A stretch of 49,908 bases of DNA from an uncultured Treponema sp. (GTDB taxonomy: Bacteria; Spirochaetota; Spirochaetia; Treponematales; Treponemataceae), in the NCBI GenBank assembly GCA_937877515.1, contig CALFIX010000071.1, forward strand, positions 1 to 49,908, written 5' to 3'. Below the pieces are notes generated by a model. That model was not told the DNA's origin. It made no database searches and saw nothing but the letters and a program-made list of their open reading frames with translations. A program made the translations under genes and the position numbers. Positions 40,593 through 49,501 of this stretch are shown one piece after another. Numbering within the stretch: the first letter of the stretch is position 1; each line of letters opens with the position of its first letter.

Positions 40593-41860
40593 ATGGATGA
40601 GATAAGCTATAATCTTATTATGCAAAGTGTAAAAAAAATGGCAGAACAAACATCTCTTCTTTTTTGTGCAGAACCTGCATTGTCTGAAAAAGAAAGTCTT
40701 ACTCCAGAAAAAATACTAAAAGAAGTCTTCGGCTATAAAAATTTCAGGCCTCTGCAAAAAGAAATCATTAAAAACATTTTAGACGGAAGAGACACTTTAG
40801 CAGTTTTACCTACAGGAGGAGGAAAGTCTCTCTGCTACCAAATTCCGGCTTTAATACTGGAAGGAATAACTATTGTAATAAGTCCGCTTATTTCTTTAAT
40901 GCAGGACCAGGTAGAGCAGCTAAAGGAAAACGGTATAGATGCAGACTTCTTAAACTCATCTCTAGATTACACCTCCTATATTTTGACAAGCAACAAAATA
41001 AAAAGTGGAAAAACAAAAATACTTTTTCTTTCGCCGGAAGGCTTTCGTTCAAAACGTACTCAGGAACTACTTCATTCACAGAACGTAAAGGTTTCTCTTA
41101 TTGCAATAGACGAGGCTCACTGCATAAGCGAATGGGGGCATGACTTTAGGCCTGACTACCTGGAAATTGCAACTATACGAAAACAGTTTCCAAAATCTGC
41201 GTGTCTGGCTTTAACAGCAAGTGCAACCGCGCAAGTAAGAAAAGACATTATAAAAAACTTAGGAATGGAAAGCCCTGCAATACTTATTTCCAGCTTTAAC
41301 AGACCAAATATTTTTTTAACTGTAGAACAAAAAACATTTCCCTACGAGCAGGTTTTAAGCTTTATACAGAAGCACTGTTGCTTTACGCAAGAAAAGACAT
41401 AAACCGAATAAAATATTTTTTTAAGGACACAGAAAACGCTCAAAACTCTGAGCGTCTTTTGAGTGCAATGATTTCGTTTTCAGAAAGCACAACCTGCAGA
41501 AGAAGAAATTTACTCTCTTACTTTGGGGAACAAAGTAATTTTACACACAACAAAAGCTGCTGTGACGTCTGCTCAAAGCCTGTAATGCAAAAAGCCATTT
41601 TAAGAAAAGCTCCGTCACAAAAGAAAATCATTCTAGACAAAAGTTCTTCCGCAATTTTTGAAAGTTTAAAAGCATGGCGAAAGAAAATTGCAGAAGAAGA
41701 AAATGTTCCGCCTTACATAATTTTTGGCGACAAAACCTTACTTGATGTTGCACAAAAAAAGCCCTCTTCAAAAAGAGAGCTTTTAGAATGTTACGGTATA
41801 GGAAACCAAAAAGCAGAGCGATTTGGTTTTTCTTTACTCAGAATAGTACGCAGTGACTAA
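40593..41860 (+). pseudogene. recQ: recQ DNA helicase gene disrupted by an internal deletion
   Basis: RecQ ATP-dependent 3'-5' helicase, broken. The first frame (40593-41402) gives helicase domain 1: FRPLQKEIIKNIL, Walker A LPTGGGKS, DEAHCISEWGHDFRPDY, LTASATAQVRKDI and FNRPNIFL, then ends after SFIQKHCC at a frameshifted stop. The second frame resumes EALLLYARKDINRIKYFF (from about 41370) and carries the four-Cys zinc motif and an HRDC domain to 41860. The whole second helicase domain (motifs IV-VI, including the GRAGRDG arginine-finger region, roughly 110 aa) is missing and the frame is lost at the join. Without it no helicase activity is possible. AAGGAAG precedes the ATG. Its stop overlaps the convergent gene by 4 bp. 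Confidence 0.88.
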
Positions 41861-43167
41861 AAAAGTTTTCTACATTCAAGATAGAAACGCTTTTCGCTAG
41901 CTTCACCCATGCTAAAACTTTTTCTAGGTAAAGGGCCCCGGCTTGCAATAGTAGCAAAAAAGGAGTCCTTTGCAATCGGAGGAAGAAGAATAGAAACTGC
42001 ACTTTTCTTTTTACCAAGTCTAAATACTTCTTCTGTTCCATGAATGTAATCTATATCTACAGCAACACCGCTTTCCTTTTTAGAAGCAATAAATGCATCT
42101 AAGGCTGGCTGTAAGCGACTAACTAAAAGCTCTGTAACCGGAGTCTCCAAAAGAAGATATTTTTCTTTAGAATTTTCATCACAACTTACAAAACCAAAGC
42201 TCGCATTAGATTTTTTAACAGCATCTTCAAGTTCTTTAGGTGAAGAACATTCTCTTAAAGTTCCCCCCAGTTCATTTTTTACGCTTTCTGCTAAATCGTT
42301 TACATCTACGTTAAAGAGAACTCTATGAATTGGTTCAAAAGTTAAACCTGTATCATAAATATTTACAATTTCTACTAAAGCATAGCGAACAGGACTATCT
42401 TCCAAGCCGGACTCAGCCTTATATTCATCCCAGACAGCCTTTGCAGTTGCAAGAGAATGATTTCCATCGCCTACGGCAAACATAAAGACATTTCCGTCTT
42501 TATCTGTATTTTTTTCTCTTATTGAATTAAGGGCCTCGTAAACAGAATTTAACTCTTCTTCTTCAGAAACAGCCCAACCTGTTACGTGACCGCTTTTTAG
42601 CATAAGATCCCCATCATAAAGAGGTTTCTTTTGCTTTACGAGACTGCCTGTTTTTTCTACAAGGCATTTTTCGCTATCGTTTACCAAAAGCATTATGTGA
42701 GGACTTTCTACAGGTGCATTTTTTCTAATCTTTTTTCTAGGTGGAATACGCTCTACAATGGTAGCCTCCGTTGCTCTAATTAAAGCCTTACTCATAGGTT
42801 TCCATTCGTAAGTTTCTAAATCAATAGCAACCACCAAACCTTTTCTTACGCGACCATAACCTGTGGTACGTTCAACGTACACTAATTCTTTTTGTTCTTT
42901 AGAGAATACATCGCTAGAAAGATAAGCTTTCATGTTTGAGCGGATATTCTCTATTCGTTTATCACAATCAGGAGAAGACAAATAAACTTCTGGTAAAATC
43001 ATGTTTAGTGTAGAAGGCTTTGAACCGACGGCCTCTGAAACACTTTTCCAATATTCTTCATCCTGTGTATACTGGTCGCAGGCTATTACAGACCAGGAAG
43101 AAACATCAATATTTTTAGGAAGTAAAATTTCTGGTACATCAATACCAAATTCTCTTAAATTTTTCAT
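41857..43167 (-). CDS. DUF1015-family protein (SerK/SbnI-like)
   Basis: 436-aa cytoplasmic protein of the DUF1015 family. Members include ADP-dependent serine kinases and the serine kinase SbnI of staphylocopine-type pathways, but most are uncharacterised. The diagnostic motif FAVGDGNHSLATAKAVW is at about 246-262, preceded by DGDLMLKSGHVTGWAVSEEEE. The N-terminus (IACDQYTQDEEYWK) is typical of the subgroup annotated in Firmicutes and spirochaetes. It is divergent from rpoN with only 45 bp between starts. The -10 box TATACT at 43174-43179 is 6 nt before its ATG and there is no ribosome site, so its mRNA is probably leaderless. Confidence 0.82.
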   Translation of the reverse strand: MKNLREFGIDVPEILLPKNIDVSSWSVIACDQYTQDEEYWKSVSEAVGSKPSTLNMILPEVYLSSPDCDKRIENIRSNMKAYLSSDVFSKEQKELVYVERTTGYGRVRKGLVVAIDLETYEWKPMSKALIRATEATIVERIPPRKKIRKNAPVESPHIMLLVNDSEKCLVEKTGSLVKQKKPLYDGDLMLKSGHVTGWAVSEEEELNSVYEALNSIREKNTDKDGNVFMFAVGDGNHSLATAKAVWDEYKAESGLEDSPVRYALVEIVNIYDTGLTFEPIHRVLFNVDVNDLAESVKNELGGTLRECSSPKELEDAVKKSNASFGFVSCDENSKEKYLLLETPVTELLVSRLQPALDAFIASKKESGVAVDIDYIHGTEEVFRLGKKKSAVSILLPPIAKDSFFATIASRGPLPRKSFSMGEASEKRFYLECRKLF

Positions 43168-43173
43168 GGCTAG

Positions 43174-43206
43174 AGTATATCGGTAAAATATTTTTTATGC
43201 TATAGT
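43174..43206. promoter_or_regulatory. Divergent -10 boxes of DUF1015 gene and rpoN
   Basis: Minus strand TATACT at 43174-43179, 6 nt before the DUF1015 ATG. Plus strand TGCTATAGT with TATAGT at 43201-43206, 6 nt before the rpoN ATG. Neither has a good -35 or a Shine-Dalgarno. The two promoters overlap within 45 bp. Confidence 0.6.
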
Positions 43207-43212
43207 AATTAC

Positions 43213-44682
43213 ATGGCAGGCTTTGACCTTTCTCAAACTCAAACACAAACTCAGACTCAAATATTCAGTCAAAAGCAGATTCAGTCATTGGAAATCCTTT
43301 CCTATGGTACAGAAGATTTAAGGGAAGCCATCTACAAAGCCTCTGAAGAAAACCCTGCCTTAGTTATTTCTAAAGATATAACAGGGCCCAGGGGCACAGG
43401 GCCAAAAGATTACACACGCCTTTCCAGTCACATAACAGCGTCTCAAAAAGAAGCCAGCGACAACTTTGCTTCGGTGCTGGAAGCTCAAGCCGACGAAAGA
43501 GAGTCTTTACAGGAGCACCTTCTCAAGCAATTTAGAGTTTTAAAACTTCCAGAAAACACTCTTTCAATAGGTGAAAAACTAATAAGAAATCTAGATGACC
43601 ATGGCTTTCATATTTTAGCTCCGTTTTCTCTAATAGAAAAAAACTCTAAAAAAGAAACAGAAGCTTTAGAAGATGCAATAAAAATCATTCAAAGTTTAGA
43701 CCCTATTGGAACCTGTACTACAAACACAAAAGAAAGTTTATACATACAAGCTCTCTTAAACGAAAACGCATCAGAACTGACTCTTTTTATCCTTAACGGT
43801 CATCTTGATTTTCTTAATCCGCCACAAAGCGAAAAAGTTTTAAAAAAAATAGAAAACTACCTAAGAGAGCAGTCTCAACTTTTTGCACAATCAGAAATAA
43901 AACACAAACCTTCTAGAGAAGAATTAACAGAAGAAAACATTACATCTGCAATAAATTTTATAAAAACTTTAGACCCTTTTCCTGCTAGAAACTTTGGCAC
44001 AAGTGGCACTCACTACATTACACCGGATGTTTATGTAGAAAAAAGAGAAGAGCCGTTAGACGAAAACGACAAAGAAAGTATTTGGAATATTCGTCTGTCA
44101 AAAGAGCGGCTTCCATCCCTGCAGCTGGACTCTTCATTTGAGAAGTTCTCAGAAAAAAGCACAGAACAGAATAAGCTTGTAAATTCCAGCATAAAAAAAG
44201 CAGAAGATTTTTTGACGGCGTTAAAATTTAGAGAAGACACGCTTTTACGTTCTACCCGTCTTATTGTAAAGCACCAAAGAGATTTTTTTCTAAATGGACC
44301 AGGTCATTTACACCCTCTAAAGCAAGCAGACTTAGCTAGAGAACTTGGAGTTCACGAAACAACAGTTTCCAGAATGGCAAACAGTAAGTTTATTCAATGC
44401 GAATGGGGACTTTTTGAGTTTAAATATTTCTTTACAAATGCAGTAAGTCGCACAAAAGAAGAAAGCGTAAAAAACACATTTGCAGCATCTTCTACAGATT
44501 TAAGTCGCGACAACGTTTTACACATTTTAAAAGAGATTTTGGAAGAACATAAAAATGACAAAAAAAAGCTAAGCGACCAAAAACTAAGCGACATGCTTGC
44601 AGAGCAAGGAATAAAAGTTGCCCGACGTACAGTTGCAAAATACAGAGACATGCTAAACATAGAGTCATCTTACAACAGATAA
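43213..44682 (+). CDS. rpoN: RNA polymerase sigma-54 factor RpoN
   Basis: Sigma factor for enhancer-dependent -24/-12 promoters, 489 aa. Region I is Gln-rich (LSQTQTQTQTQIFSQKQIQSLEIL), the acidic region II is short, the core-binding domain spans about 110-260, the helix-turn-helix is LARELGVHETTVSRMANSKFIQ at about 377-398, and the RpoN box ARRTVAKYRDML is near residue 475. All parts are present. It converges on hpf, the gene often linked to rpoN. An extended -10 box 6 nt before the ATG suggests a leaderless transcript. Confidence 0.95.
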   Translation: MAGFDLSQTQTQTQTQIFSQKQIQSLEILSYGTEDLREAIYKASEENPALVISKDITGPRGTGPKDYTRLSSHITASQKEASDNFASVLEAQADERESLQEHLLKQFRVLKLPENTLSIGEKLIRNLDDHGFHILAPFSLIEKNSKKETEALEDAIKIIQSLDPIGTCTTNTKESLYIQALLNENASELTLFILNGHLDFLNPPQSEKVLKKIENYLREQSQLFAQSEIKHKPSREELTEENITSAINFIKTLDPFPARNFGTSGTHYITPDVYVEKREEPLDENDKESIWNIRLSKERLPSLQLDSSFEKFSEKSTEQNKLVNSSIKKAEDFLTALKFREDTLLRSTRLIVKHQRDFFLNGPGHLHPLKQADLARELGVHETTVSRMANSKFIQCEWGLFEFKYFFTNAVSRTKEESVKNTFAASSTDLSRDNVLHILKEILEEHKNDKKKLSDQKLSDMLAEQGIKVARRTVAKYRDMLNIESSYNR

Positions 44683-44684
44683 AC

Positions 44685-44719
44685 TTTAAAAATAAAAATC
44701 CCCCAAAAAACTTCGGGGG
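44685..44719 (-). terminator. Terminator of hpf, between hpf and rpoN
   Basis: CCCCC (44700-44704) pairs with GGGGG (44715-44719), followed on the minus strand by ATTTTTATTTTT. Confidence 0.75.
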
Positions 44720-44751
44720 TAACACAAGCTATTATAGCCTGCGATTAAAAG

Positions 44752-45042
44752 CTATTTCTTTTCCTGAATTTTGTCCTTTTCCTTTTTAACTTTCTGGTCA
44801 AGAACATCCATCAGTTTGTTTACGCCGGCAGCAAAATCAAAGTCATCACTTGCAACGTGGGCATTTGCTCCCCAGCGGAAGTTTAATGTACAATCAAAAT
44901 AAAATTTTTTATCTTCCTTAACGCGAAGAATTAAGTCTACAATTAAGTCCTCTGCGTAAGAAATACGCTTAAGTTTTTCATTAATAAGATCAGACTGATC
45001 CTTTTCAAAACTAAATCCAATAGCTGTAATTGATTTTGTCAT
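44752..45042 (-). CDS. hpf: Ribosome hibernation-promoting factor (HPF/RaiA short form)
   Basis: 96-aa short-form HPF, which binds 30S subunits and promotes inactive 100S ribosomes in stationary phase. The fold is recognisable from ITAIGFSFEKDQSDLINEKLKRI, the basic beta strand region VDLILRVKEDKKFYFDCTLNFRWG and DFDFAAGVNKLMDVLDQKVKKEKDK. AGGGGA precedes the ATG. It is convergent with rpoN rather than downstream of it. Its upstream region (45043-45155) contains two palindromes, GAGCAATTGCTC and GTAACAAACTGTTAC. Confidence 0.85.
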   Translation of the reverse strand: MTKSITAIGFSFEKDQSDLINEKLKRISYAEDLIVDLILRVKEDKKFYFDCTLNFRWGANAHVASDDFDFAAGVNKLMDVLDQKVKKEKDKIQEKK

Positions 45043-45155
45043 AGTGATTTTCCCCTTAGAAGATTAAATATTTTTTGAGCAATTGCTCCAAGCTATCAGT
45101 AACAAACTGTTACCTAAAAGAAAACGCTATTAGAAATCGCCCCCCTTTATAGGCT

Positions 45156-45213
45156 AAAAAAAAGTGTATACTCACAAAGAGTAAGTTTTTTTACCTACTC
45201 TTTAAGTATACAC
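45156..45213 (-). terminator. Terminator of the amylase gene
   Basis: Long stem: GTGTATACT (45164-45172) with AGTATACAC (45205-45213), and AAAGAGTA with TACTCTTT inside, then eight T on the minus strand. The 200-bp gap from 45043 holds this and the hpf leader. Confidence 0.9.
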
Positions 45214-45242
45214 CCATTTTGGTCAAAAATCAAATAAATTAA

Positions 45243-46922
45243 TTATTTTCCTGCAAGAACTATTGTACCAAATGCCGGAACTGTAATTGTACCACCTTTT
45301 ACAGAACCTGTTGCACCATCAGAAATAAACACGGCATTTAAAGACTCATAACCAGAAGGTATTTTTGCACTTACAGCTTTACCAGTTACATTGCATACTA
45401 CAAAGGCTGTTTCTTCATCACACTTCATGGCCCAGGAAGCAAGTCCTGCCACTCCTGTATCTACAGCACTTAAGCGGCCTCGGAATAAAGCAGGATGGCT
45501 TGTTCGCACACGAATAAGACGCTTGTAATAATTTAAAAGTGAAGACGGATCTTTTTCCATTTCTGCAACAGAAAGTGTTTTCTTGTTATAAATGCAGTCT
45601 GCAGCACTAGACCAGGTTGTCTGGTACTTGTCGCGAGGTTTTCCTGCTGAAGAAGTTTTGTTCCACAACATTGGAGTACGCTTTGTTTCGTCTTTTGTAC
45701 CACTCATCATGGCAATTTCTTCGCCGTAGTACATGAATGGAACACCCTCTGCAAGTAAATACATTGCAGCAGCACACTTTAGCTTTTCTGTCTTGTTAGA
45801 AAGAAGACCTGCTGCACGTGGCTGGTCATGATTTGTTAAAAAAGGAGCATCTATATAATTGGGATTACTCTGTGCATAGCGACCTAAATCTGAAGCAAGC
45901 ATATTTGCATAAGTATTTTTTCCTGCATCTTCATACTTTAACTGTTCAACAATATACTTGTCGCCCATATCAAAATGAAAGTCACTTCCAAGTCCTGCTA
46001 TATATTGAGCACGAATAGAATTTATGTCCCATACTTCACCAACGTTATAAGTGTCAGGATTTACACTTCTGTTAAAGTCAGTTATTTCTTTCCACCATTT
46101 TACAGCGTTCCCTGTTGAATCAGTTCCTGCAGGATACTTTATGCTGTCATAAACGTGACCTGCTGCATCATAGCGGAAGCCTGCAACACCCTTATCCATC
46201 CAAAACTTCATAACTTTCTTAAACTCTTCTCGTAAGCCTTTGTCTTCTAAGTTAAAGTCTGGCATGTGGCGACCGAATTCTCCGGCATAGTAATCTTCCT
46301 TATGCTGAAAGTCCTGATTCCATAAATTGTGTCCCCAGATTTTTGCACCAAAATTGTATCCAGGTGTCGTTTCATTTATCCAGTGGTACCATGTGCGATG
46401 AGGATCTGATGCATTACGACTGGCGGTAAACCATTCATTATATGTAGAAGAGTGATTGCATGTCATATCAATAATTACGCTGATTCCACGTTTTTTACAC
46501 TCAGAAAGAAGGCGTTCAAAATCTTCCATTGTGCCATAGTCAGGGTTAACGTCATAATAATCATCAACGTCATAACCATGGTAAGAAGGACTTGGAAAAA
46601 TCGGCAAAAGCCAAATACCTGTAATTCCCAAGTCAGACGTTGTAGCATCATCCCCGTCATTTAAGTAATCTAACTTTGCTATAATGCCGTTAAAGTCTCC
46701 AATGCCGTCTCCATTGCTGTCTGCAAAGGAACGAACAAACAGGCTGTAATAAACTCCTTCATAAGGCTTTTCTGCCTGCCGAACGACGGGAGCAAGTTCT
46801 GTTACGGCACGGTTTGGATCAATACCGGCACTTGCTTTTGAAGTTGTACCGCAAGACGTTAATAACAAGGCACAAGTCACCAGTGAAAGTGATTGTATAA
46901 AAATAGATTTTGAAAATTTCAT
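45243..46922 (-). CDS. GH13 alpha-amylase-family lipoprotein
   Basis: 559-aa lipid-anchored alpha-glucan hydrolase or transglycosylase. The signal ends LLLTSC with lipid Cys24. GH13 regions: I DMTCNHS, II GFRYDAAGH (nucleophile Asp), III VGEVWDI (acid/base Glu), IV LTNHDQPR, preceded by YYDVNPDYGTMEDFERLL. A calcium-type loop SNGDGIGDFNGI lies near the start, followed by a C-terminal beta domain (about 470-559). It would release maltodextrins at the cell surface for the MalEFG importer encoded just upstream. I used the ATG at 46922, after GAGGTG. Exact product specificity is not clear from sequence. Confidence 0.93.
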   Translation of the reverse strand: MKFSKSIFIQSLSLVTCALLLTSCGTTSKASAGIDPNRAVTELAPVVRQAEKPYEGVYYSLFVRSFADSNGDGIGDFNGIIAKLDYLNDGDDATTSDLGITGIWLLPIFPSPSYHGYDVDDYYDVNPDYGTMEDFERLLSECKKRGISVIIDMTCNHSSTYNEWFTASRNASDPHRTWYHWINETTPGYNFGAKIWGHNLWNQDFQHKEDYYAGEFGRHMPDFNLEDKGLREEFKKVMKFWMDKGVAGFRYDAAGHVYDSIKYPAGTDSTGNAVKWWKEITDFNRSVNPDTYNVGEVWDINSIRAQYIAGLGSDFHFDMGDKYIVEQLKYEDAGKNTYANMLASDLGRYAQSNPNYIDAPFLTNHDQPRAAGLLSNKTEKLKCAAAMYLLAEGVPFMYYGEEIAMMSGTKDETKRTPMLWNKTSSAGKPRDKYQTTWSSAADCIYNKKTLSVAEMEKDPSSLLNYYKRLIRVRTSHPALFRGRLSAVDTGVAGLASWAMKCDEETAFVVCNVTGKAVSAKIPSGYESLNAVFISDGATGSVKGGTITVPAFGTIVLAGK

Positions 46923-46969
46923 AAAACACACCTCATAAAAATGCACATAAAAAAAAATATGGTTCAAAC

Positions 46970-46997
46970 GAAAACCTCATACGAAAAAAAGGTTTTC
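46970..46997. promoter_or_regulatory. Inverted repeat upstream of the amylase gene
   Basis: GAAAACC (46970-46976) and GGTTTTC (46991-46997) flank 14 bp, about 50 bp before the amylase ATG. It could be a maltose-type operator, but the malE promoter that might share it is outside the window. Confidence 0.35.
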
Positions 46998-47001
46998 AAA
47001 A

Positions 47002-47094
47002 TAAAAAAAAAGCGGGTCCCAGTCACGAAAAAAAATAAAGGAATTTCCCAGAGGTTCCCCCTTTATTTTTTTTCTACGTCCCACTTTTTTTTTA
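47002..47094 (-). terminator. Tandem terminators after malG
   Basis: Inner stem AAAAAATAAAGG/CCTTTATTTTTT (47028-47073) ends in a T run on the minus strand. A second GTGGGACG/GCGGGTCCC-type stem ends in nine T at 47002-47010. Together they separate malEFG from the amylase gene. Confidence 0.75.
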
Positions 47095-47138
47095 TTCTAA
47101 CCGTTCATTTTTCATATAAATTTTAAAGAACTAAAGTA

Positions 47139-48011
47139 CTACTCTTTCCCACCTGTTCCGGCAAGAGACTGTAAGAGAGTCTTCTGACCGGATACGAAAA
47201 GAATTGTAAATGGAACAGCTACCAAAAGTGCTCCGGCTGCAAACATCGTAAACTTATCTGCTGAACGTCCAGAAATCATTTCGTAAAGACCGACTGCAAG
47301 AGTTTTCTTGTCATCACTACGCAAAACAAGCTTAGGGAAGATAAAGTCCATCCAGGGGCCTGTAAAGCTTGTTAAAGCTAAGAAAACAATCTGAGGCTTT
47401 GCACTTGGAACAATTACCTTATAGAAAGCCTGGAAAGGTGTTGCACCGTCTATGTAGGCAGCCTCCGCAATATCCTTTGGAATAGTGTCAAAGTAACCTT
47501 TCATAAGCCAGGAGTTAAACGGAATGCTTCCTGTTGCATAAACTAAAACTAAGCCCCACAAAGTGTTTAAGGCGTGCAGCTTATTCAAAATTGCGTAAGT
47601 TGCAATCATTCCAATAAAACTTGGGAACATCTGCAAAACAATCATGCTTCCCATTATTGTTTTTCTGAATGGAAACGAAAAGCGACTAAAAATGTATCCT
47701 GCAAAAGTACAAACAATTACAGTAAGAACTGTATTCATGCATGCAATAAGCAAAGTATTTTTGTACCAGTGCAGATAGTTTGTTTCTGTAAAAAGTCTTT
47801 TATACTGATACAATGACGGAGCTACAGTGTTACCGTCTTTATCAATATAATGGAACGGCATTAAAGCGGAAGAAGACAAACTGTTACTTCTGTTAAACGA
47901 AGAAGAAACTGTAAATGCAATCGGGTAAATTACCAAAAGCACCTGAATAATAAGTATAAGTGTTAAAAGCCATACTACAGGGGAATTGCTTCCGGTTCTG
48001 TTAGATCTCAT
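47139..48011 (-). CDS. malG: Maltose/maltodextrin ABC transporter permease MalG
   Basis: 290-aa inner-membrane permease, about six hydrophobic segments. The EAA loop AEAAYIDGATPFQAFYKVIVPSAKPQ contacts the ATPase, and NSWLMKGYFDTIPKDIAEAAYIDGA is typical of MalG. The first helix and the periplasmic loop HYIDKDGNTVAPSLYQYKRLF are well conserved. It overlaps malF by 4 bp. No malK is present here, so a shared ATPase from elsewhere is likely. Confidence 0.93.
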   Translation of the reverse strand: MRSNRTGSNSPVVWLLTLILIIQVLLVIYPIAFTVSSSFNRSNSLSSSALMPFHYIDKDGNTVAPSLYQYKRLFTETNYLHWYKNTLLIACMNTVLTVIVCTFAGYIFSRFSFPFRKTIMGSMIVLQMFPSFIGMIATYAILNKLHALNTLWGLVLVYATGSIPFNSWLMKGYFDTIPKDIAEAAYIDGATPFQAFYKVIVPSAKPQIVFLALTSFTGPWMDFIFPKLVLRSDDKKTLAVGLYEMISGRSADKFTMFAAGALLVAVPFTILFVSGQKTLLQSLAGTGGKE

Positions 48012-49390
48012 ATTTCACTCTCCTTAAATGACTTTGTACGCATAAAGTTATACAAACCAAATGGAACTAATACAACAAATACAAGTATGGAAAGAACAGA
48101 AGCAATACAGTATTGCTGGCTGTTCATTGTAAGCTTGTAAATCCAAGAAATTAAAATGTCTGTTGAACCGGCCTGAGTTGCAATAGAAAGGTTATCGCCA
48201 CCAACCATAAGGCTTGGACCGCCTCCAGTAAGGAAGAATACCGCACCAAAGTTATTTATGTTTCCAGCAAACTGCATAATCAATGTAGGCTTTAACTGGT
48301 ACATAACAAGAGGGAATGTAATGCTCTTAAACTGCTGCCACTTGCTGGCTCCGTCTATTTCTGCAGCTTCATACATTGAAGAAGAAACTGCCGTCATAGA
48401 GCTTGTAATAAGAATCATTGAATAAGGAAAACCTATCCAAATGTTTACAAGTATAAGAGTTACCTTTGCCATTGTAGGGTCGCTCATCCATGGGATAGCT
48501 TTAGAAATAATTCCAAAGTACTGCAAAGTTCTGTTAACTGGTCCGAGCGTTCCATTTAAGAGGTTTGCCCAAACAAAAAGTGAGAGCATCTGAGGAATGG
48601 CATACGGAAGAATAAAAATCGTTCTGTAAAACTTCGGTATTGCAATTCTCTTATCCTGTAAGATTACTGCAAAGAAGAAACCTACAAAGAAACAAGAGAA
48701 TGTTGCAAAGATTGCCCAAATAACAGTCCAAAGAGCAACATGACCAAAAGCCTTAAACCAACCAGAGCCTGCTCCAAGACCATTTTTTGTAAACATTGTT
48801 CTAAAGTTTTCTAAACCAACCCAGTCAACAGTATTTGCCTGAGGCATATGATCAGGTGAAGAATAGTTTGTGAACGCTACCAATGCAGAGAACACAAGCG
48901 GTATCACCGTAAAAATCGCAATCAATAAAACAATAGGAGTAACACCAATAATTGGGAAAGCATTCTGAGAAAGGTCATTATGAGTTTCTGCCCAAGACGG
49001 GAACTTTCCGTTAGAAACAATTTTTTCTGCTTCTTTTTTTGCATTCTTAATTTGAGTAATATAAACAAAAATAAAAATGGCACAAATGACAAGCATAAAA
49101 ATGCCGTCAATCATCATAAAAATAGAATGATCCCTAAGCTTTACAGGAAGCTCTGGATGAGGGGTTCCAAGCGTAACCAAGCCCCATAAAGATTTAGGAA
49201 CACCAAACTCAAAAACTGGGGTGCACCCTAAAATCATAAGTACTTCAAAAATCATAAGAAAGGCACCGCGCACATACTCTTTTAGAAAGAGCACCTGCCC
49301 TAGTCCCATGAAACATGCAGAAGAAATCGTAGCTTTTTTTACAAGCGAAGGACTTACTTTTGCGTGTGTTTGGACACTCGTGTTAGCCAT
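48008..49390 (-). CDS. malF: Maltose/maltodextrin ABC transporter permease MalF
   Basis: 460-aa permease, with an N-terminal two- to three-helix extension (about 20-120) before the six-helix core. The EAA loop is YEAAEIDGASKWQQFKSITFPLVMYQLK, and the substrate-facing region LPYAIPQMLSLFVWANLLNG and NNFGAVFFLTGGGPS are typical of MalF. The periplasmic P2 domain is much shorter than in E. coli MalF. AGGAG precedes the ATG. It lies 111 bp after malE, with a strong hairpin in the gap, and overlaps malG. Confidence 0.93.
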   Translation of the reverse strand: MANTSVQTHAKVSPSLVKKATISSACFMGLGQVLFLKEYVRGAFLMIFEVLMILGCTPVFEFGVPKSLWGLVTLGTPHPELPVKLRDHSIFMMIDGIFMLVICAIFIFVYITQIKNAKKEAEKIVSNGKFPSWAETHNDLSQNAFPIIGVTPIVLLIAIFTVIPLVFSALVAFTNYSSPDHMPQANTVDWVGLENFRTMFTKNGLGAGSGWFKAFGHVALWTVIWAIFATFSCFFVGFFFAVILQDKRIAIPKFYRTIFILPYAIPQMLSLFVWANLLNGTLGPVNRTLQYFGIISKAIPWMSDPTMAKVTLILVNIWIGFPYSMILITSSMTAVSSSMYEAAEIDGASKWQQFKSITFPLVMYQLKPTLIMQFAGNINNFGAVFFLTGGGPSLMVGGDNLSIATQAGSTDILISWIYKLTMNSQQYCIASVLSILVFVVLVPFGLYNFMRTKSFKESEI

Positions 49391-49441
49391 CTAAGAACTC
49401 CTTTTTTTATTTAAATAGAAGCAGCAATTTTTTGACACAAC

Positions 49442-49473
49442 AGGGGACACGTAGAAAAATCTCCATGTCCCCT
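49442..49473 (-). other. Intercistronic hairpin between malE and malF
   Basis: AGGGGACA (49442-49449) pairs with TGTCCCCT (49466-49473), without a T run directly after. Such a stem between malE and malF would protect the malE mRNA and give more binding protein than permease, as the REP element does in E. coli. Confidence 0.6.
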
Positions 49474-49501
49474 ATAAAATGCTAATTACTGCAGATTTTT
49501 T

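Noticed and set aside
40593..41860. Two separate functional genes, a short helicase and a stand-alone HRDC protein
   Set aside because: The join falls inside conserved RecQ sequence on both sides, the second frame lacks a ribosome site, and domain 2 of the helicase is absent; a deletion explains all of this.
45078..45092. A possible sigma-54 promoter (TTGGAG...TTGCTC on the minus strand) before hpf
   Set aside because: The GG and GC elements are 7 nt apart instead of 10; the sequence is better explained as the GAGCAATTGCTC palindrome.
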